From Xanthobacteraceae bacterium (GTDB taxonomy: Bacteria > Pseudomonadota > Alphaproteobacteria > Rhizobiales > Xanthobacteraceae): a stretch of 51,156 nucleotides of DNA. The stretch spans positions 1 to 51,156 of the forward strand of contig JARBUD010000032.1 in NCBI GenBank assembly GCA_029239875.1, given 5' to 3'. The notes beneath the pieces are model-generated. The model saw only the letters and a program-made list of their open reading frames with translations. It did no database searches and was not told the DNA's origin. How positions within the stretch are numbered: the stretch's first letter is position 1; each line of letters begins with the position of its first letter. Position numbers and translations under genes: made by a program. Positions 35,481 to 45,305 of the stretch are shown piece after piece.

Positions 35481-35851
35481 GCGAAACCCAGATTTCCGAC
35501 GGCCCGAACGCTCCGGCGATCGAGTCCGCCATCCCGCAGGAAGAACTGGACCGGCTGACCGACGACATCGTCGGCGCGCTGAAGACCGTCTACGACCCGG
35601 AGATCCCGGTCGACATCTACGAGCTCGGCCTGATCTACAAGGTCGACATCGCCGATGACCGCCAGGTGGCGGTGGAGATGACGCTGACCACGCCGAACTG
35701 CCCCTCGGCCGCCGAGCTGCCGGGCATGGTGGAAGGCGCGGTGGCGAGCGTGGGCGGCGTCTCGGGCGTGACCGTCAACCTCACCTTCGACCCGCCCTGG
35801 GACCAGGGCCGGATGTCGGAGGAGGCGCGCCTGGCGCTGAACCTCTGGTGA
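35477..35851 (+). CDS. sufT: SUF-system Fe-S assembly protein, SufT/DUF59 (MIP18) family
   Basis: A 124-residue protein. After a short variable N-terminus, the MIP18/DUF59 domain (about 28-124) has VYDPEIPVDIYELGLIY and the conserved cysteine in TLTTPNCPSAAELPG. Family members help mature Fe-S proteins; in some bacteria the gene is called sufT or yitW. It overlaps sufS at its start (ATGA) and the glyoxalase-like gene at its end (GTGA), so three genes are coupled in translation. Confidence 0.92.
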   Translation: MSETQISDGPNAPAIESAIPQEELDRLTDDIVGALKTVYDPEIPVDIYELGLIYKVDIADDRQVAVEMTLTTPNCPSAAELPGMVEGAVASVGGVSGVTVNLTFDPPWDQGRMSEEARLALNLW

Positions 35852-36279
35852 GCGAGACGCCCGCACCGCCGCCGATCGCCGGCGTGGTGGAGACCGGGCT
35901 CTATGTCGACGAGCTGCCGCGCGCCCGTTCCTTCTATGAGAAGGTGCTCGGCCTGAAGCCGATGATCGCGGATGAACGCTTCTGCGCGTACGACGCCGGA
36001 CCGGGCAGCGTGCTGCTCTTGTTCCTGCGCGGGGCGACGCTGGAGCCGGTGGTCATGCGCGAGGGCACCATTCTCCCGCATGACGGGCACGGCCCGCTGC
36101 ATTACGCGCTGGCGATCCCCAAGGGCTCTGTGGAGCAATGGGCGGCGCATCTCGCCGCGCACCATGTCGAGGTCGAGAGCCGGGTCGACTGGAAGGGCGG
36201 CGGCGTCAGCCTCTATTTCCGCGATCCGGACACGAACCTGGTCGAGCTGGCGACGCCGGGGCTGTGGCCGAATTATTGA
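35848..36279 (+). CDS. VOC-family glyoxalase/bleomycin-resistance-like protein nested in suf locus
   Basis: A 143-residue vicinal-oxygen-chelate protein with two beta-alpha-beta-beta-beta units: VETGLYVDELPRARSFYEKV, then GPLHYALAIP and VSLYFRDPDTNLVELATPG. The His in LHYAL and Glu in LVELA are at the usual metal-ligand positions. The GTG start overlaps the SufT-like stop by 4 nt, so it is a coupled member of the suf transcript. Substrate unknown: a glyoxalase-like lyase, a dioxygenase-like enzyme or a resistance protein are all possible. Confidence 0.88.
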   Translation: MSETPAPPPIAGVVETGLYVDELPRARSFYEKVLGLKPMIADERFCAYDAGPGSVLLLFLRGATLEPVVMREGTILPHDGHGPLHYALAIPKGSVEQWAAHLAAHHVEVESRVDWKGGGVSLYFRDPDTNLVELATPGLWPNY

Positions 36280-36327
36280 GCCGCTGACGGCGCACGCGTT
36301 CTGGCCGGCAATAGGAGGAGGCGCATC

Positions 36328-36720
36328 ATGGAGCGGTTCACCGGTGGCTGCCTGTGCGGCGACGTGCGGATCGTGGCGACGGGGCGCCCCTACCGGGTGG
36401 GCCTGTGCCACTGCCTCGATTGCCGCAAGCATCACGGGGCGCTGTTTCACGCCTCGGCGATCTTCCCCGAGGATGCGGTGACGGTCGAGGGCGAGACGCG
36501 CGACTATGCCGGGCGGTTCTTCTGCCCGCGCTGCGGCTCCTCCGTCTTCGGGCGCAGCGGCGACGAGGTCGAGGTGAATCTGGGGACGCTGGACGCGCCC
36601 GACCAGTTCGTGCCGACCTACGAGCTCTGGACCGTCCGCCGCGAATCCTGGCTGCCGCCGTTCCCGCTCGCGCACCATTATGAGCATGACCGCGAGGGCA
36701 CGGGCCGCTTCGAGGAGTAG
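36328..36720 (+). CDS. GFA-family zinc protein (glutathione-dependent formaldehyde-activating-like)
   Basis: A 130-residue member of the GFA/CENP-V family. The zinc sites are visible: CLCGD near residue 8, CHCLDCRK near 27 and CPRCGSS near 65; the domain ends with WTVRRESWLPPF. The name comes from Paracoccus Gfa, proposed to speed S-hydroxymethyl-glutathione formation, but most members have no proven substrate. ATG at 36328 with AGGAGG 6 nt upstream. It lies 48 nt after the VOC gene and 90 nt before sufA, so it is inside the suf locus. Confidence 0.9.
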   Translation: MERFTGGCLCGDVRIVATGRPYRVGLCHCLDCRKHHGALFHASAIFPEDAVTVEGETRDYAGRFFCPRCGSSVFGRSGDEVEVNLGTLDAPDQFVPTYELWTVRRESWLPPFPLAHHYEHDREGTGRFEE

Positions 36721-36810
36721 GGGCTCCTCTCTTGCCTGCATCCCCCGCATACCCCATCTTAGGGGCACCGATCCGTCGGCCTTGAACCGGCGCCGATTAG
36801 GAGTTGAGAC

Positions 36811-37197
36811 ATGGCCGACCTGCGTTCCCGTCCTCCCGTCATGACGCTGACCGACGCCGCCGCCGAGCGCGTGCGGGCGATCATCGCGCGTTCCGACAAG
36901 CCGCTCGCCGGCCTTCGCGTCGGCATCAAGAATGGCGGCTGCGCCGGCATGGAATACACGATGGAATTCGCCGAGGAGGCGGGGCGATTCGACGAGGTGG
37001 TCGAGGACAAGGGCGTGAAGGTGCTGATCGACCCCAAGGCGATCATGTACCTGCTTGGCACGCAGATGGACTACAAGACCGACAAGCTCTCCGCCCAGTT
37101 CGTGTTCAACAACCCGAACCAGACCTCGGCCTGCGGCTGCGGCGAATCGGTCGCCATCACTCCGGTGAAGCGCGACGTCGCCGACGCGCACGTGTGA
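36811..37197 (+). CDS. sufA: A-type Fe-S carrier protein SufA
   Basis: A 128-residue A-type carrier that accepts clusters from SufBCD and passes them to apoproteins. The three conserved cysteines are in GGCAGMEY and in SACGCGES. The segment LRVGIKNGGCAGMEYTMEF is the family core. ATG at 36811 has TAGGAG seven nt upstream. It is the last recognisable suf gene; the VOC and GFA genes separate it from the SufT-like gene. Family A repeats follow at once. Confidence 0.95.
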   Translation: MADLRSRPPVMTLTDAAAERVRAIIARSDKPLAGLRVGIKNGGCAGMEYTMEFAEEAGRFDEVVEDKGVKVLIDPKAIMYLLGTQMDYKTDKLSAQFVFNNPNQTSACGCGESVAITPVKRDVADAHV

Positions 37198-37224
37198 GCG
37201 CTTCCTCAGGTTCTCCGGCTTCAG

Positions 37225-37352
37225 TATCCTTCGAGGCTCGCTCCGCTCGTACCTCAGGATGAGGTCGCTTACAGAACCGCCTGAGGATGAGGGTGTTTCC
37301 TACAGAGCCACCTCATCCTGAGGTGCTGGCCAGCGGCCAGCCTCGAAGGATG
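37225..37352. repeat. Family A hairpin repeats, two full arms and one fragment
   Basis: An arm at 37225-37264, a fragment (CCTGAGGATGAGG) near 37280 and an inverted arm at 37311-37352 with tip CTGGCC/GGCCAG. The array ends 32 nt before the TfoX-N gene and fills the 187-nt gap after sufA. Confidence 0.8.
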
Positions 37353-37384
37353 CTGAAGCAGCGCGCCGCGAACCGAGCCACCCC

Positions 37385-37738
37385 GTGACCCCCGACGACG
37401 TCGCCGACATCTTCGCCGCCTTCCGCCCGGTGCGATGCCGGCGCATGTTCGGCGGGCTCGGCATCTATGCCGACGGGGTGATGTTCGGCCTCGTCGCCTT
37501 CGAGCGCATCTATCTCAAGGCCGATCCCGATTTTTCCCGCGACCTCGAGGCGCTGGGCGCCGAGCGCTTCACCTATGAGGCCAAGGGGCGGCAGGTGAGC
37601 CTGCCTTACTGGACCCTGCCCGAGAGTGCCATCGACGATGCCGAGGCGGCGGCGGAGCTTGCCGCCCGCGCCCTGCGCGTCGCGCTCACGGCGGCCGCCG
37701 CCAAGCCGCCGCGCCGTCCGAAGCGTCCGAAGGCGTGA
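37385..37738 (+). CDS. TfoX N-terminal-domain protein
   Basis: A 117-residue protein starting at GTG 37385. FAAFRPVRCRRMFGGLGIYA, GVMFGLVAFERIYLKAD and YEAKGRQVSLPYWTLPESAI identify a TfoX/Sxy N-terminal domain standing alone, without the C-terminal helix-hairpin-helix part of competence TfoX. The last 15 residues are Lys/Pro/Arg-rich. Function is unknown; stand-alone TfoX-N proteins are common in alphaproteobacteria. It probably shares a transcript with the MscS gene 50 nt downstream. Confidence 0.87.
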   Translation: MTPDDVADIFAAFRPVRCRRMFGGLGIYADGVMFGLVAFERIYLKADPDFSRDLEALGAERFTYEAKGRQVSLPYWTLPESAIDDAEAAAELAARALRVALTAAAAKPPRRPKRPKA

Positions 37739-37788
37739 ACCTGTCGCCGCCTCGTCCGTTGCCATGGGCAACGGAAAGGGAGCAGCGC

Positions 37789-38550
37789 ATGGATCTCGAA
37801 GCACTCGGCAATCTCTTCGTCCTCTACGGGCTGAACGTCCTCTACGCGCTCGGCATCCTCGTCATCGGCTGGTGGGTGGCCTCCTTCGTCGAGCGGTTGG
37901 TCACGCGTGGCCTCTCCACCACGCGGCGGATCGATCCGACGGTGACCGGCTTCCTCGCCAGCATCGCCCGCTACGGCGTGCTGGTCTTCGTCGGCGTGGC
38001 GGTGCTGCAGCGCTTCGGCATCCAGACCACCAGCATCATCGCCGTGCTGGGCGCGACCTCGCTCGCCATCGGCCTCGCGCTTCAGGGCACGCTGTCCAAT
38101 GTGGCGGCGGGGGTGATGCTGCTGCTGTTCCGCCCGTTCAAGGTCGGCGACGCGGTCGAGGTCGCCGGGCGCTCCGGCACGGTGAAGGGGCTGTCGCTGT
38201 TCACCACCGAGCTTGCCTCGGGCGACAACGTGCAGGTGCTGATCCCCAACGGGCAGGTCTGGGGCGCGCCGATCGTCAACAACTCGGCCTATGGCGCCCG
38301 GCATTTCAGCTTCGCGCTGGAACTGAAGCCGGATGCCGGCGTCGAGGCGGTGATGGAGGAGGGGCTCACCTTCCTGCGCGCCGATCCGCGCGTGCAGCAG
38401 GAGCCGGGGCCGTCCGCCTCGATCTCGAAGATGGCGCTGGACCGGGTGGAGGTCACCTTCTCCGGCTGGGCGTCGTCGTCGACCGCCGGTGCCGCGCGCG
38501 GCGAGCTGATCCAACGCCTGCGGGCGAAGCTGCGGCCGGCGGCGGCTTGA
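37789..38550 (+). CDS. MscS-family small mechanosensitive channel
   Basis: A 253-residue inner-membrane protein with three hydrophobic segments (about 8-28, 53-73, 80-112) and a soluble C-terminal beta domain. The pore helix TSLAIGLALQGTLSNVAAGV followed by LLFRPFKVGD is diagnostic of MscS. It opens under membrane tension to release solutes in hypo-osmotic shock. Start choice: ATG 37789 has AAGGGAG six nt upstream; the frame extends to a GTG at 37735 overlapping the TfoX-N stop, but that segment is Pro-rich and lacks a ribosome binding site. Confidence 0.94.
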   Translation: MDLEALGNLFVLYGLNVLYALGILVIGWWVASFVERLVTRGLSTTRRIDPTVTGFLASIARYGVLVFVGVAVLQRFGIQTTSIIAVLGATSLAIGLALQGTLSNVAAGVMLLLFRPFKVGDAVEVAGRSGTVKGLSLFTTELASGDNVQVLIPNGQVWGAPIVNNSAYGARHFSFALELKPDAGVEAVMEEGLTFLRADPRVQQEPGPSASISKMALDRVEVTFSGWASSSTAGAARGELIQRLRAKLRPAAA

Positions 38551-38575
38551 GGGGAGGGCTCCGGCCCTCGCGTTT

Positions 38576-38666
38576 CGTCATCCCGGACGGCTGTCAGGCC
38601 GATCCGGGATCGTATCCCGAATGGAGAGCGATCCCGGCTCTGCGCTTCGCTTCGGCCGGGATGACG
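38576..38666. repeat. Family C inverted repeat
   Basis: CGTCATCCCGGACGGCTGTC with GCCGATCCGGGATCG, then AGCGATCCCGGCTCTGCGCT with CGGCCGGGATGACG. It lies between the convergent MscS and helicase genes. Confidence 0.75.
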
Positions 38667-38707
38667 ACGACTATCAAGTAGTCCGGATGACGACGGCTCT
38701 GGCTAGG

Positions 38708-38728
38708 AAAAAGCGGGCGTCAGCCCGC
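38708..38728 (-). terminator. Terminator overlapping the helicase stop codon
   Basis: On the minus strand GCGGGC-TGAC-GCCCGC is followed by T5. The helicase stop codon TGA (38722-38720) lies in the 4-nt loop, so the hairpin forms within the last codons and ends just after the stop. Confidence 0.8.
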
Positions 38729-40219
38729 CTTGATCTTCACCGGGCGCAGCAGGAAGGCCGGCAGGTGCGAGGTGTCGGCCGGCTCGTCGACCGGGGCGCG
38801 CTCGCTGCGGCGGTGGGTGAGCGGGGTGACCGGCGCACGTGCCGGCGCCGGCGCCGGACGGGCCGGCTTCTCGCCGCGCGGGCGACGCTCGCCGCGGGGC
38901 GCGACGGCCTCCTCGACCGCGGCAACCGGCGCGTTCTCCACTTCCTCGACCTTCTCGCGACGGCGCGCCGGACGGGCGCCGCGGCGCTCCTCCTCGCGCG
39001 GCTCGCCCTTGCCGCGGCCACGCTCGCCCTTGCGTTCGCCGCGCTCCGGCCGGTCGCGGCGCGGACGCGCCTCGGACGGCGGCAGCGCGTCGAGGGAGGA
39101 ACCTTCCTTCCAGTCGATGGAACGGCCGATCAGCTTCTCGATCGCCGCCAGCGACTTGGCGTCGGCCGGGGTGACGATGGTGAAGGCGGCACCCGCACGA
39201 CCGGCGCGGCCGGTGCGGCCGATGCGGTGGACATAGTCCTCCGCATGGTGCGGCGTGTCGTAGTTGAAGACGTGGCTCACCGCCGGGATGTCGAGGCCGC
39301 GCGCGGCGACGTCGGAAGCGACCAGCAGGGTGGCCTCGCCGGTGCGGAACTGGTCGAGCGCCTGCATGCGCGAGCGCTGGTCCATGTCGCCATGCAGCGC
39401 GACGACGTTGAAGCCGTGGCGCTTGAGCGACTTCTGGACGACCGCCACCTCGCTCTTGCGGTTGCAGAAGATGATGCCGTTCTGCAGGTTCTCGGCGGAG
39501 TTGATGAGGTTGCGCAGCGTCTCGCGCTTGGCGAAGTCTTCCTTGGCGCAGGCCACCAACAACTGTGTGATGTTGGCCGCGGTGGAGGAGGGGCGGGACG
39601 CCTCGATCTGCACCGGGTTCGACAGGAACTGCGCGACGAGGCGCTGGATCTCCGGCGGCATGGTGGCCGAGAAGAACAGCGTCTGCCGGGTGAACGGCAC
39701 CAGCTTGCAGACGCGCTCGATGTCCGGGATGAAGCCCATGTCGAGCATACGGTCGGCCTCGTCGATGACGAGGACCTCGATGCCGGAGAGCAGCAGGCGC
39801 CCGCGCTCGACGTGGTCGAGGAGGCGGCCCGGCGTGGCGATCAGCACGTCGACGCCGCGCAGCAGCTTGGCGTCCTGGTCGCCGAAGGAGACGCCGCCGA
39901 TCAAGAGGGCGACGTTCAGTTTATGGTTCTTGCCGTATTTGGTGAAGTTCTCCTCCACCTGCGCGGCCAGCTCGCGGGTCGGCTCGAGGATGAGCGTGCG
40001 CGGCATGCGCGCCCGGGCGCGGCCCTGCTCCAGCAGGGTGAGCATCGGCAGGGTGAAGGCCGCCGTCTTGCCGGTGCCGGTCTGGGCGAGGCCCAGCACG
40101 TCGCGGCGGGCGAGCACATGCGGAATGGCCTGCGCCTGGATCGGCGTCGGCTCGGTGTAACCTGCATCGGCGACGGCCGAGAGCACCTTGTCGCTCAGGC
40201 CCAGTTCGTTAAAAGGCAT
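38720..40219 (-). CDS. DEAD-box RNA helicase, RhlE-like
   Basis: A 499-residue ATP-dependent RNA helicase. Motifs in order: Q motif YTEPTPIQAQAIP, Walker A AQTGTGKTAAF (I), PTRELAAQV (Ia), TPGRLLD (Ib), VIDEADRMLD (II), FFSATMPPE (III), VASDVAARGLDIPAVSHV (V) and HRIGRTGRAGRAG (VI). The C-terminal 120 residues are Arg/Glu/Pro/Ala-rich and disordered-looking (RGERKGERGRGKGE), as in RhlE-type proteins that bind RNA or RNase E. It may join the degradosome with the RNase E of this window (inference). Its leader is about 110 nt if the candidate promoter is right. Confidence 0.95.
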   Translation of the reverse strand: MPFNELGLSDKVLSAVADAGYTEPTPIQAQAIPHVLARRDVLGLAQTGTGKTAAFTLPMLTLLEQGRARARMPRTLILEPTRELAAQVEENFTKYGKNHKLNVALLIGGVSFGDQDAKLLRGVDVLIATPGRLLDHVERGRLLLSGIEVLVIDEADRMLDMGFIPDIERVCKLVPFTRQTLFFSATMPPEIQRLVAQFLSNPVQIEASRPSSTAANITQLLVACAKEDFAKRETLRNLINSAENLQNGIIFCNRKSEVAVVQKSLKRHGFNVVALHGDMDQRSRMQALDQFRTGEATLLVASDVAARGLDIPAVSHVFNYDTPHHAEDYVHRIGRTGRAGRAGAAFTIVTPADAKSLAAIEKLIGRSIDWKEGSSLDALPPSEARPRRDRPERGERKGERGRGKGEPREEERRGARPARRREKVEEVENAPVAAVEEAVAPRGERRPRGEKPARPAPAPARAPVTPLTHRRSERAPVDEPADTSHLPAFLLRPVKIKAG

Positions 40220-40335
40220 CTGGGGTCAATTCTACGGCTGCGCACCGCTGGCCGGGGCCCCGGGCCGTGGCCGGGGATGGCGTGATCGTCGTCGCGCGGA
40301 GCGCATCGGTCGGATAGGATCGGACGACGCGTTGC

Positions 40336-40363
40336 ACCATATGCATAACGCCTCGAAAGTCAA
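40336..40363 (-). promoter_or_regulatory. Candidate promoter of the DEAD-box helicase gene
   Basis: On the minus strand TTGACT (40363-40358), 16 nt, TATGGT (40341-40336): 5 and 4 of 6 matches. The start site would be near 40329, about 110 nt before the ATG. Confidence 0.4.
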
Positions 40364-40389
40364 TGGTTTTCACCGCTGTCAAGGGCCTT

Positions 40390-40403
40390 CCGGCACGTGC
40401 CGG
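40390..40403. repeat. 14-bp palindrome upstream of the GreA/B-like gene
   Basis: CCGGCACGTGCCGG is a perfect palindrome inside AAGGGCCTT...CCCT. The same 14-bp core forms the stem of the terminator at 27780, but here there is no A/T run, so it is not a terminator. Confidence 0.5.
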
Positions 40404-40435
40404 CCCTACTGCGGTGCGGAAGGGCAGGTCGCGCG

Positions 40436-40921
40436 ATGAGCCGCGCATTCGTGAAGGAAGACAGCGGCGCCGAAAGCCTGCCGGAACGGCCGGTCAGCGC
40501 GCATCGCAACCTTGTGACCCGGCGCGGCCTGGCACTGATCGAGGCGGAGCTGGCGCGCCATAGGGGCGCGCTCGCCGCCGCCGGTGCCAAGGGCGACCGC
40601 GACCGCGTCGCCGAGGCCTCGCGCGAGCTGCGCTACTGGTCGGCGCGCCGCGCCAACGCCGAGCCCATCGACCCGCCGGCGGAGGGAGAGGCGATCACCT
40701 TCGGCATGCAGGTGACGCTGGAGGGCGAGGACGGCGCGCAGCGCCGCTTCCGCATCGTCGGCGAGGACGAGGCGGAGCCGCGCGAGGGGCGCATCGCCTG
40801 GATTTCGCCGGTCGCCCGTGCGCTGATGGGCAAGTGGATCGGCGACGAGGTGAGCCTGCCGGGCGGCGCGATGGAGATCGTCGCCGTCGATCCCGCGCCG
40901 GAAGCTATGGCGTCGTCGTGA
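40436..40921 (+). CDS. GreA/GreB-family transcription elongation factor-like protein
   Basis: A 161-residue protein: an N-terminal charged helical part (about 20-75, NLVTRRGLALIEAELARHRG, RDRVAEASRELRYWSARRAN) and a C-terminal FKBP-like Gre domain (about 78-155, ITFGMQVTLEGEDGAQRRFR, then IAWISPVARALMGKWIGDEV). Gre factors stimulate transcript cleavage in backtracked RNA polymerase. The helical part is shorter than in true GreA, so the protein may instead be one of the Gre-domain polymerase-binding relatives (Rnk-like). ATG at 40436. Its stop abuts a LysE-type remnant in another frame. Confidence 0.85.
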   Translation: MSRAFVKEDSGAESLPERPVSAHRNLVTRRGLALIEAELARHRGALAAAGAKGDRDRVAEASRELRYWSARRANAEPIDPPAEGEAITFGMQVTLEGEDGAQRRFRIVGEDEAEPREGRIAWISPVARALMGKWIGDEVSLPGGAMEIVAVDPAPEAMASS

Positions 40922-41079
40922 ACGTCGGCGGCACGGTGGTGAACGGCCTCGTGGGCGGTTTTGCCGGCACCATCAGCCGTGGGTTGACGCAGCGTCCGAG
41001 CCTCTCGGCATGGCTGCAGAGAATTACCGGCGCATTGCTCCTCGGCCTTGCCGCGCGTATTGCCTTCGACCGTCATTGA
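40903..41079 (+). pseudogene. C-terminal remnant of a LysE/RhtB-family exporter
   Basis: About 58 codons read SYGVVVNVGGTVVNGL and later SAWLQRITGALLLGLAARIA, ending FDRH. This resembles the last transmembrane part of LysE/RhtB amino-acid exporters, including the RxxGxLLxGLxxRxA ending. No N-terminal five-sixths of such a protein is found; upstream, in the other frame, is the end of the Gre-like gene. A GTG at 40918 overlaps the Gre-like stop and could allow translation, but a single helix would not be a transporter. I read it as the scar of a deletion that joined the Gre-like gene to the tail of a LysE gene. Confidence 0.6.
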
Positions 41080-41142
41080 CGCTCTATTCGTGAGCTTTCT
41101 TGAGGCCCCGCTCGCTCGACCCGGGGCCGAGCCAAGGTAGAC

Positions 41143-42927
41143 GTGCAGAAAATGGGCCGACCGAAGACCGAGGACATCGAACTCGTCGGGCAATCCGGGC
41201 TGTTCGACGAGGCCTGGTACCTTGAGCAGCATCCCGAGTTCATCGGTCCCTATGCCCAGCCTCTGCGTCACTATCTCGAGATCGGCTGGCGCCGGGGCGA
41301 TGCGCCGTCGCCCTATTTCGATCCCGCGCACTACCTCGAAGCCAACCCCGACGTCGCCGCGGCCGGGGTCAACCCGCTGCTGCATTATGTCCGCTTCGGC
41401 CGGGCCGAGGGGCGGGCGATGCGGGCCATGCCGCAGACCGATGCGGCGGGCGAGATCGCCTTCTCGGTCATCCTCGCCACCTACAATCGGGTCGGCATCA
41501 TCGAGGATTCGATCCGCTCGGTCCTCGCCCAGACCCACCGCAATTTCGAGCTGATCATCGTCGACGACGGCTCGGCGGACGCGACCGAGGAACTGGTGCG
41601 CGAGCGCTTCGCCGCCGACTTCGCGGAAGGGCGCATCACCTATATCCGCTTCACCCGCAATCTCGGCGTGTCGGCGGCGCGCAATGCCGGGCTGCTGGCG
41701 GCGCGCAACCCGTGGATCGCCTATGTCGATTCCGACAATGTGGTGGATCCGCGCTTCCTCGACGCCTTCGCCCGCCGCATCGTGGTGAACGAGGGTGTGC
41801 GGACGCTCTACGCCCGCTTCTTCCAGGAGAGCGTGCCGCGCGTGGTCGGCCGGACGTTCGACCTCGAGGCGCTCCGGCGCGACAACTACATCGACCTCGG
41901 CGTGTTCGTGCACCACGCCGCCTGCTTCCAGGAGCTCGGCGGCTTCGACATCAGCCTGCGCCGGCTGGTCGACTGGGACCTGATCCTGAAATACGTCCAC
42001 CGCTACCCGCCGGTCTTCGTCGGCGAGGTGCTGATGACCTATCGCGACCGCGACGGGAAGAAGCTCGGGCGCATCACCGACCGCGAGGCGGTGACCCTGC
42101 CCATGGCGCGCATCCTGCGGCGCTACGATGTCTGCCCGACCGTGACCAGCGTTATCGTCTGCTACAACCAGGCGGAGTACATCGCCGAGGCGATCGAGAG
42201 CGTGCTCGCGCAGCGCGGCGACTTCTACCAGGACATCGTCGTCGCCGACGACGGCTCGACCGACGGCACGGCGGAGATCGTCCAGCGCTATTGCGAGAAG
42301 AACCGCTGGCGCATGCGCTCCATCGGCGACGGCATCAATCGCGGCATCTCCAGCAATTTCCGCCGCAGCTTCGCCACCGCCGCCGGCGCCTATCTCGCCA
42401 TACTCGAAGGCGACGACTACTGGAGCGATCGCGACAAGATCGCCAAGCAGGTGGCGTTTCTCGAGGCCAATACCGACTGCTCGATGGTGTTCTCCAAGAT
42501 CGAGGTGGAGGCCGCCGGCAGCCGGCGCCGCACCACGCTGGAGCGCCAGGACCGCATCCGCAAGACCAAGCTCGACGCGGCCGACTTCCTCGCCGATCCC
42601 AGCCTCAACCTGATCGCCAACCTGTCGAGCTGCATGTTCCGCAGCGACCTGATGAAGGAACTGCCGGGCGTGCTCTATCGCCACCGGCTGAGCGAGATGG
42701 GGCTCGCCTTCCACCTCGACCGCTTCGGTGCCATCGGCTACCTCAACCGTCCGATGAGCGTCTACCGCATGCACGCGCAGGGCACCTGGAGCGGCGCCTC
42801 GGCGGAGGCGAAGCTGAGCAGCGGCCGCCAGGTCCGCGAGGTCGCCAAGCTCGTGGCGCGCGACCGCTACAAGGGCGCGATCCAGGACATTCTCGACCGG
42901 CATTACACGCAAGCGCCGACGGCGTGA
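41143..42927 (+). CDS. Two-domain family 2 glycosyltransferase with N-terminal SGLFD/YL-type repeats
   Basis: A 594-residue protein. Residues about 14-90 hold two repeats (SGLFDEAWYLEQHPEF, then PYFDPAHYLEANPDV, each followed by PLxHYxxxGxxxG). The first GT2 domain (about 105-330) has SVILATYNRVGIIEDSIRSV, IIVDDGSAD and the metal-site-like AYVDSDN. The second (about 343-560) has TSVIVCYNQAEYIAEAIESV, VVADDGSTDGT and LEGDDYW. No membrane segments are visible, so it is probably cytoplasmic and acts on surface polysaccharide or glycan assembly, possibly adding two sugars. GTG at 41143 follows AAGG at five nt. No other polysaccharide gene is adjacent. Confidence 0.9.
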   Translation: MQKMGRPKTEDIELVGQSGLFDEAWYLEQHPEFIGPYAQPLRHYLEIGWRRGDAPSPYFDPAHYLEANPDVAAAGVNPLLHYVRFGRAEGRAMRAMPQTDAAGEIAFSVILATYNRVGIIEDSIRSVLAQTHRNFELIIVDDGSADATEELVRERFAADFAEGRITYIRFTRNLGVSAARNAGLLAARNPWIAYVDSDNVVDPRFLDAFARRIVVNEGVRTLYARFFQESVPRVVGRTFDLEALRRDNYIDLGVFVHHAACFQELGGFDISLRRLVDWDLILKYVHRYPPVFVGEVLMTYRDRDGKKLGRITDREAVTLPMARILRRYDVCPTVTSVIVCYNQAEYIAEAIESVLAQRGDFYQDIVVADDGSTDGTAEIVQRYCEKNRWRMRSIGDGINRGISSNFRRSFATAAGAYLAILEGDDYWSDRDKIAKQVAFLEANTDCSMVFSKIEVEAAGSRRRTTLERQDRIRKTKLDAADFLADPSLNLIANLSSCMFRSDLMKELPGVLYRHRLSEMGLAFHLDRFGAIGYLNRPMSVYRMHAQGTWSGASAEAKLSSGRQVREVAKLVARDRYKGAIQDILDRHYTQAPTA

Positions 42928-42937
42928 GGGCGTAAGC

Positions 42938-42973
42938 CGTCATCCCGGCCGGAGCGCAGCGGAGAGCCGGGAT
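42938..42973. repeat. Family C repeat, partial
   Basis: CGTCATCCCGGCCGGAGCGC followed by AGCGGAGAGCCGGGATA: one short hairpin directly after the glycosyltransferase gene, abutting a family A pair. Confidence 0.65.
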
Positions 42974-42980
42974 AGTGCAC

Positions 42981-43088
42981 CCTCATCCTGAGGTGCGAGC
43001 GCAGCGAGCCTCGAAGGATGGTCGTGAGAGCGCACCCGGACGAACATCCTTCGAGGCTTGGCCGATGGCCAAGCACCTCAGGATGAGG
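42981..43088. repeat. Family A hairpin repeat, head-to-head pair
   Basis: Arms at 42981-43020 (GAGC-GCA-GCGAG tip) and 43045-43088 (tip CTTGGCC/GGCCAAG), between the convergent glycosyltransferase and parE genes. Confidence 0.85.
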
Positions 43089-43110
43089 GTGATCTGGCGG
43101 GAAACCAGCC

Positions 43111-45165
<2,055 letters not shown>

Positions 45166-45305
45166 GGGCGGGATTTCGGCTCGGGGTCTCTCGGGCGATG
45201 ATTCGGTGTGCACCAGCACTATGGCAGGCGCAAGCCCAAACCGGAACGCTCCGTGAACATAGCGGGGCGGCTCGGGCGATGGCGTGGCGGCCTCCTTTGG
45301 AGCGC

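Noticed and set aside
36338..36757. 139-codon minus-strand frame opposite the GFA gene
   Set aside because: Arg/Gly/Pro-rich mirror of a gene with clear zinc motifs; no independent support.
37735..37788. GTG start for the MscS channel overlapping the TfoX-N stop
   Set aside because: The extension is Pro-rich and lacks a ribosome binding site, while ATG 37789 has AAGGGAG at ideal spacing.
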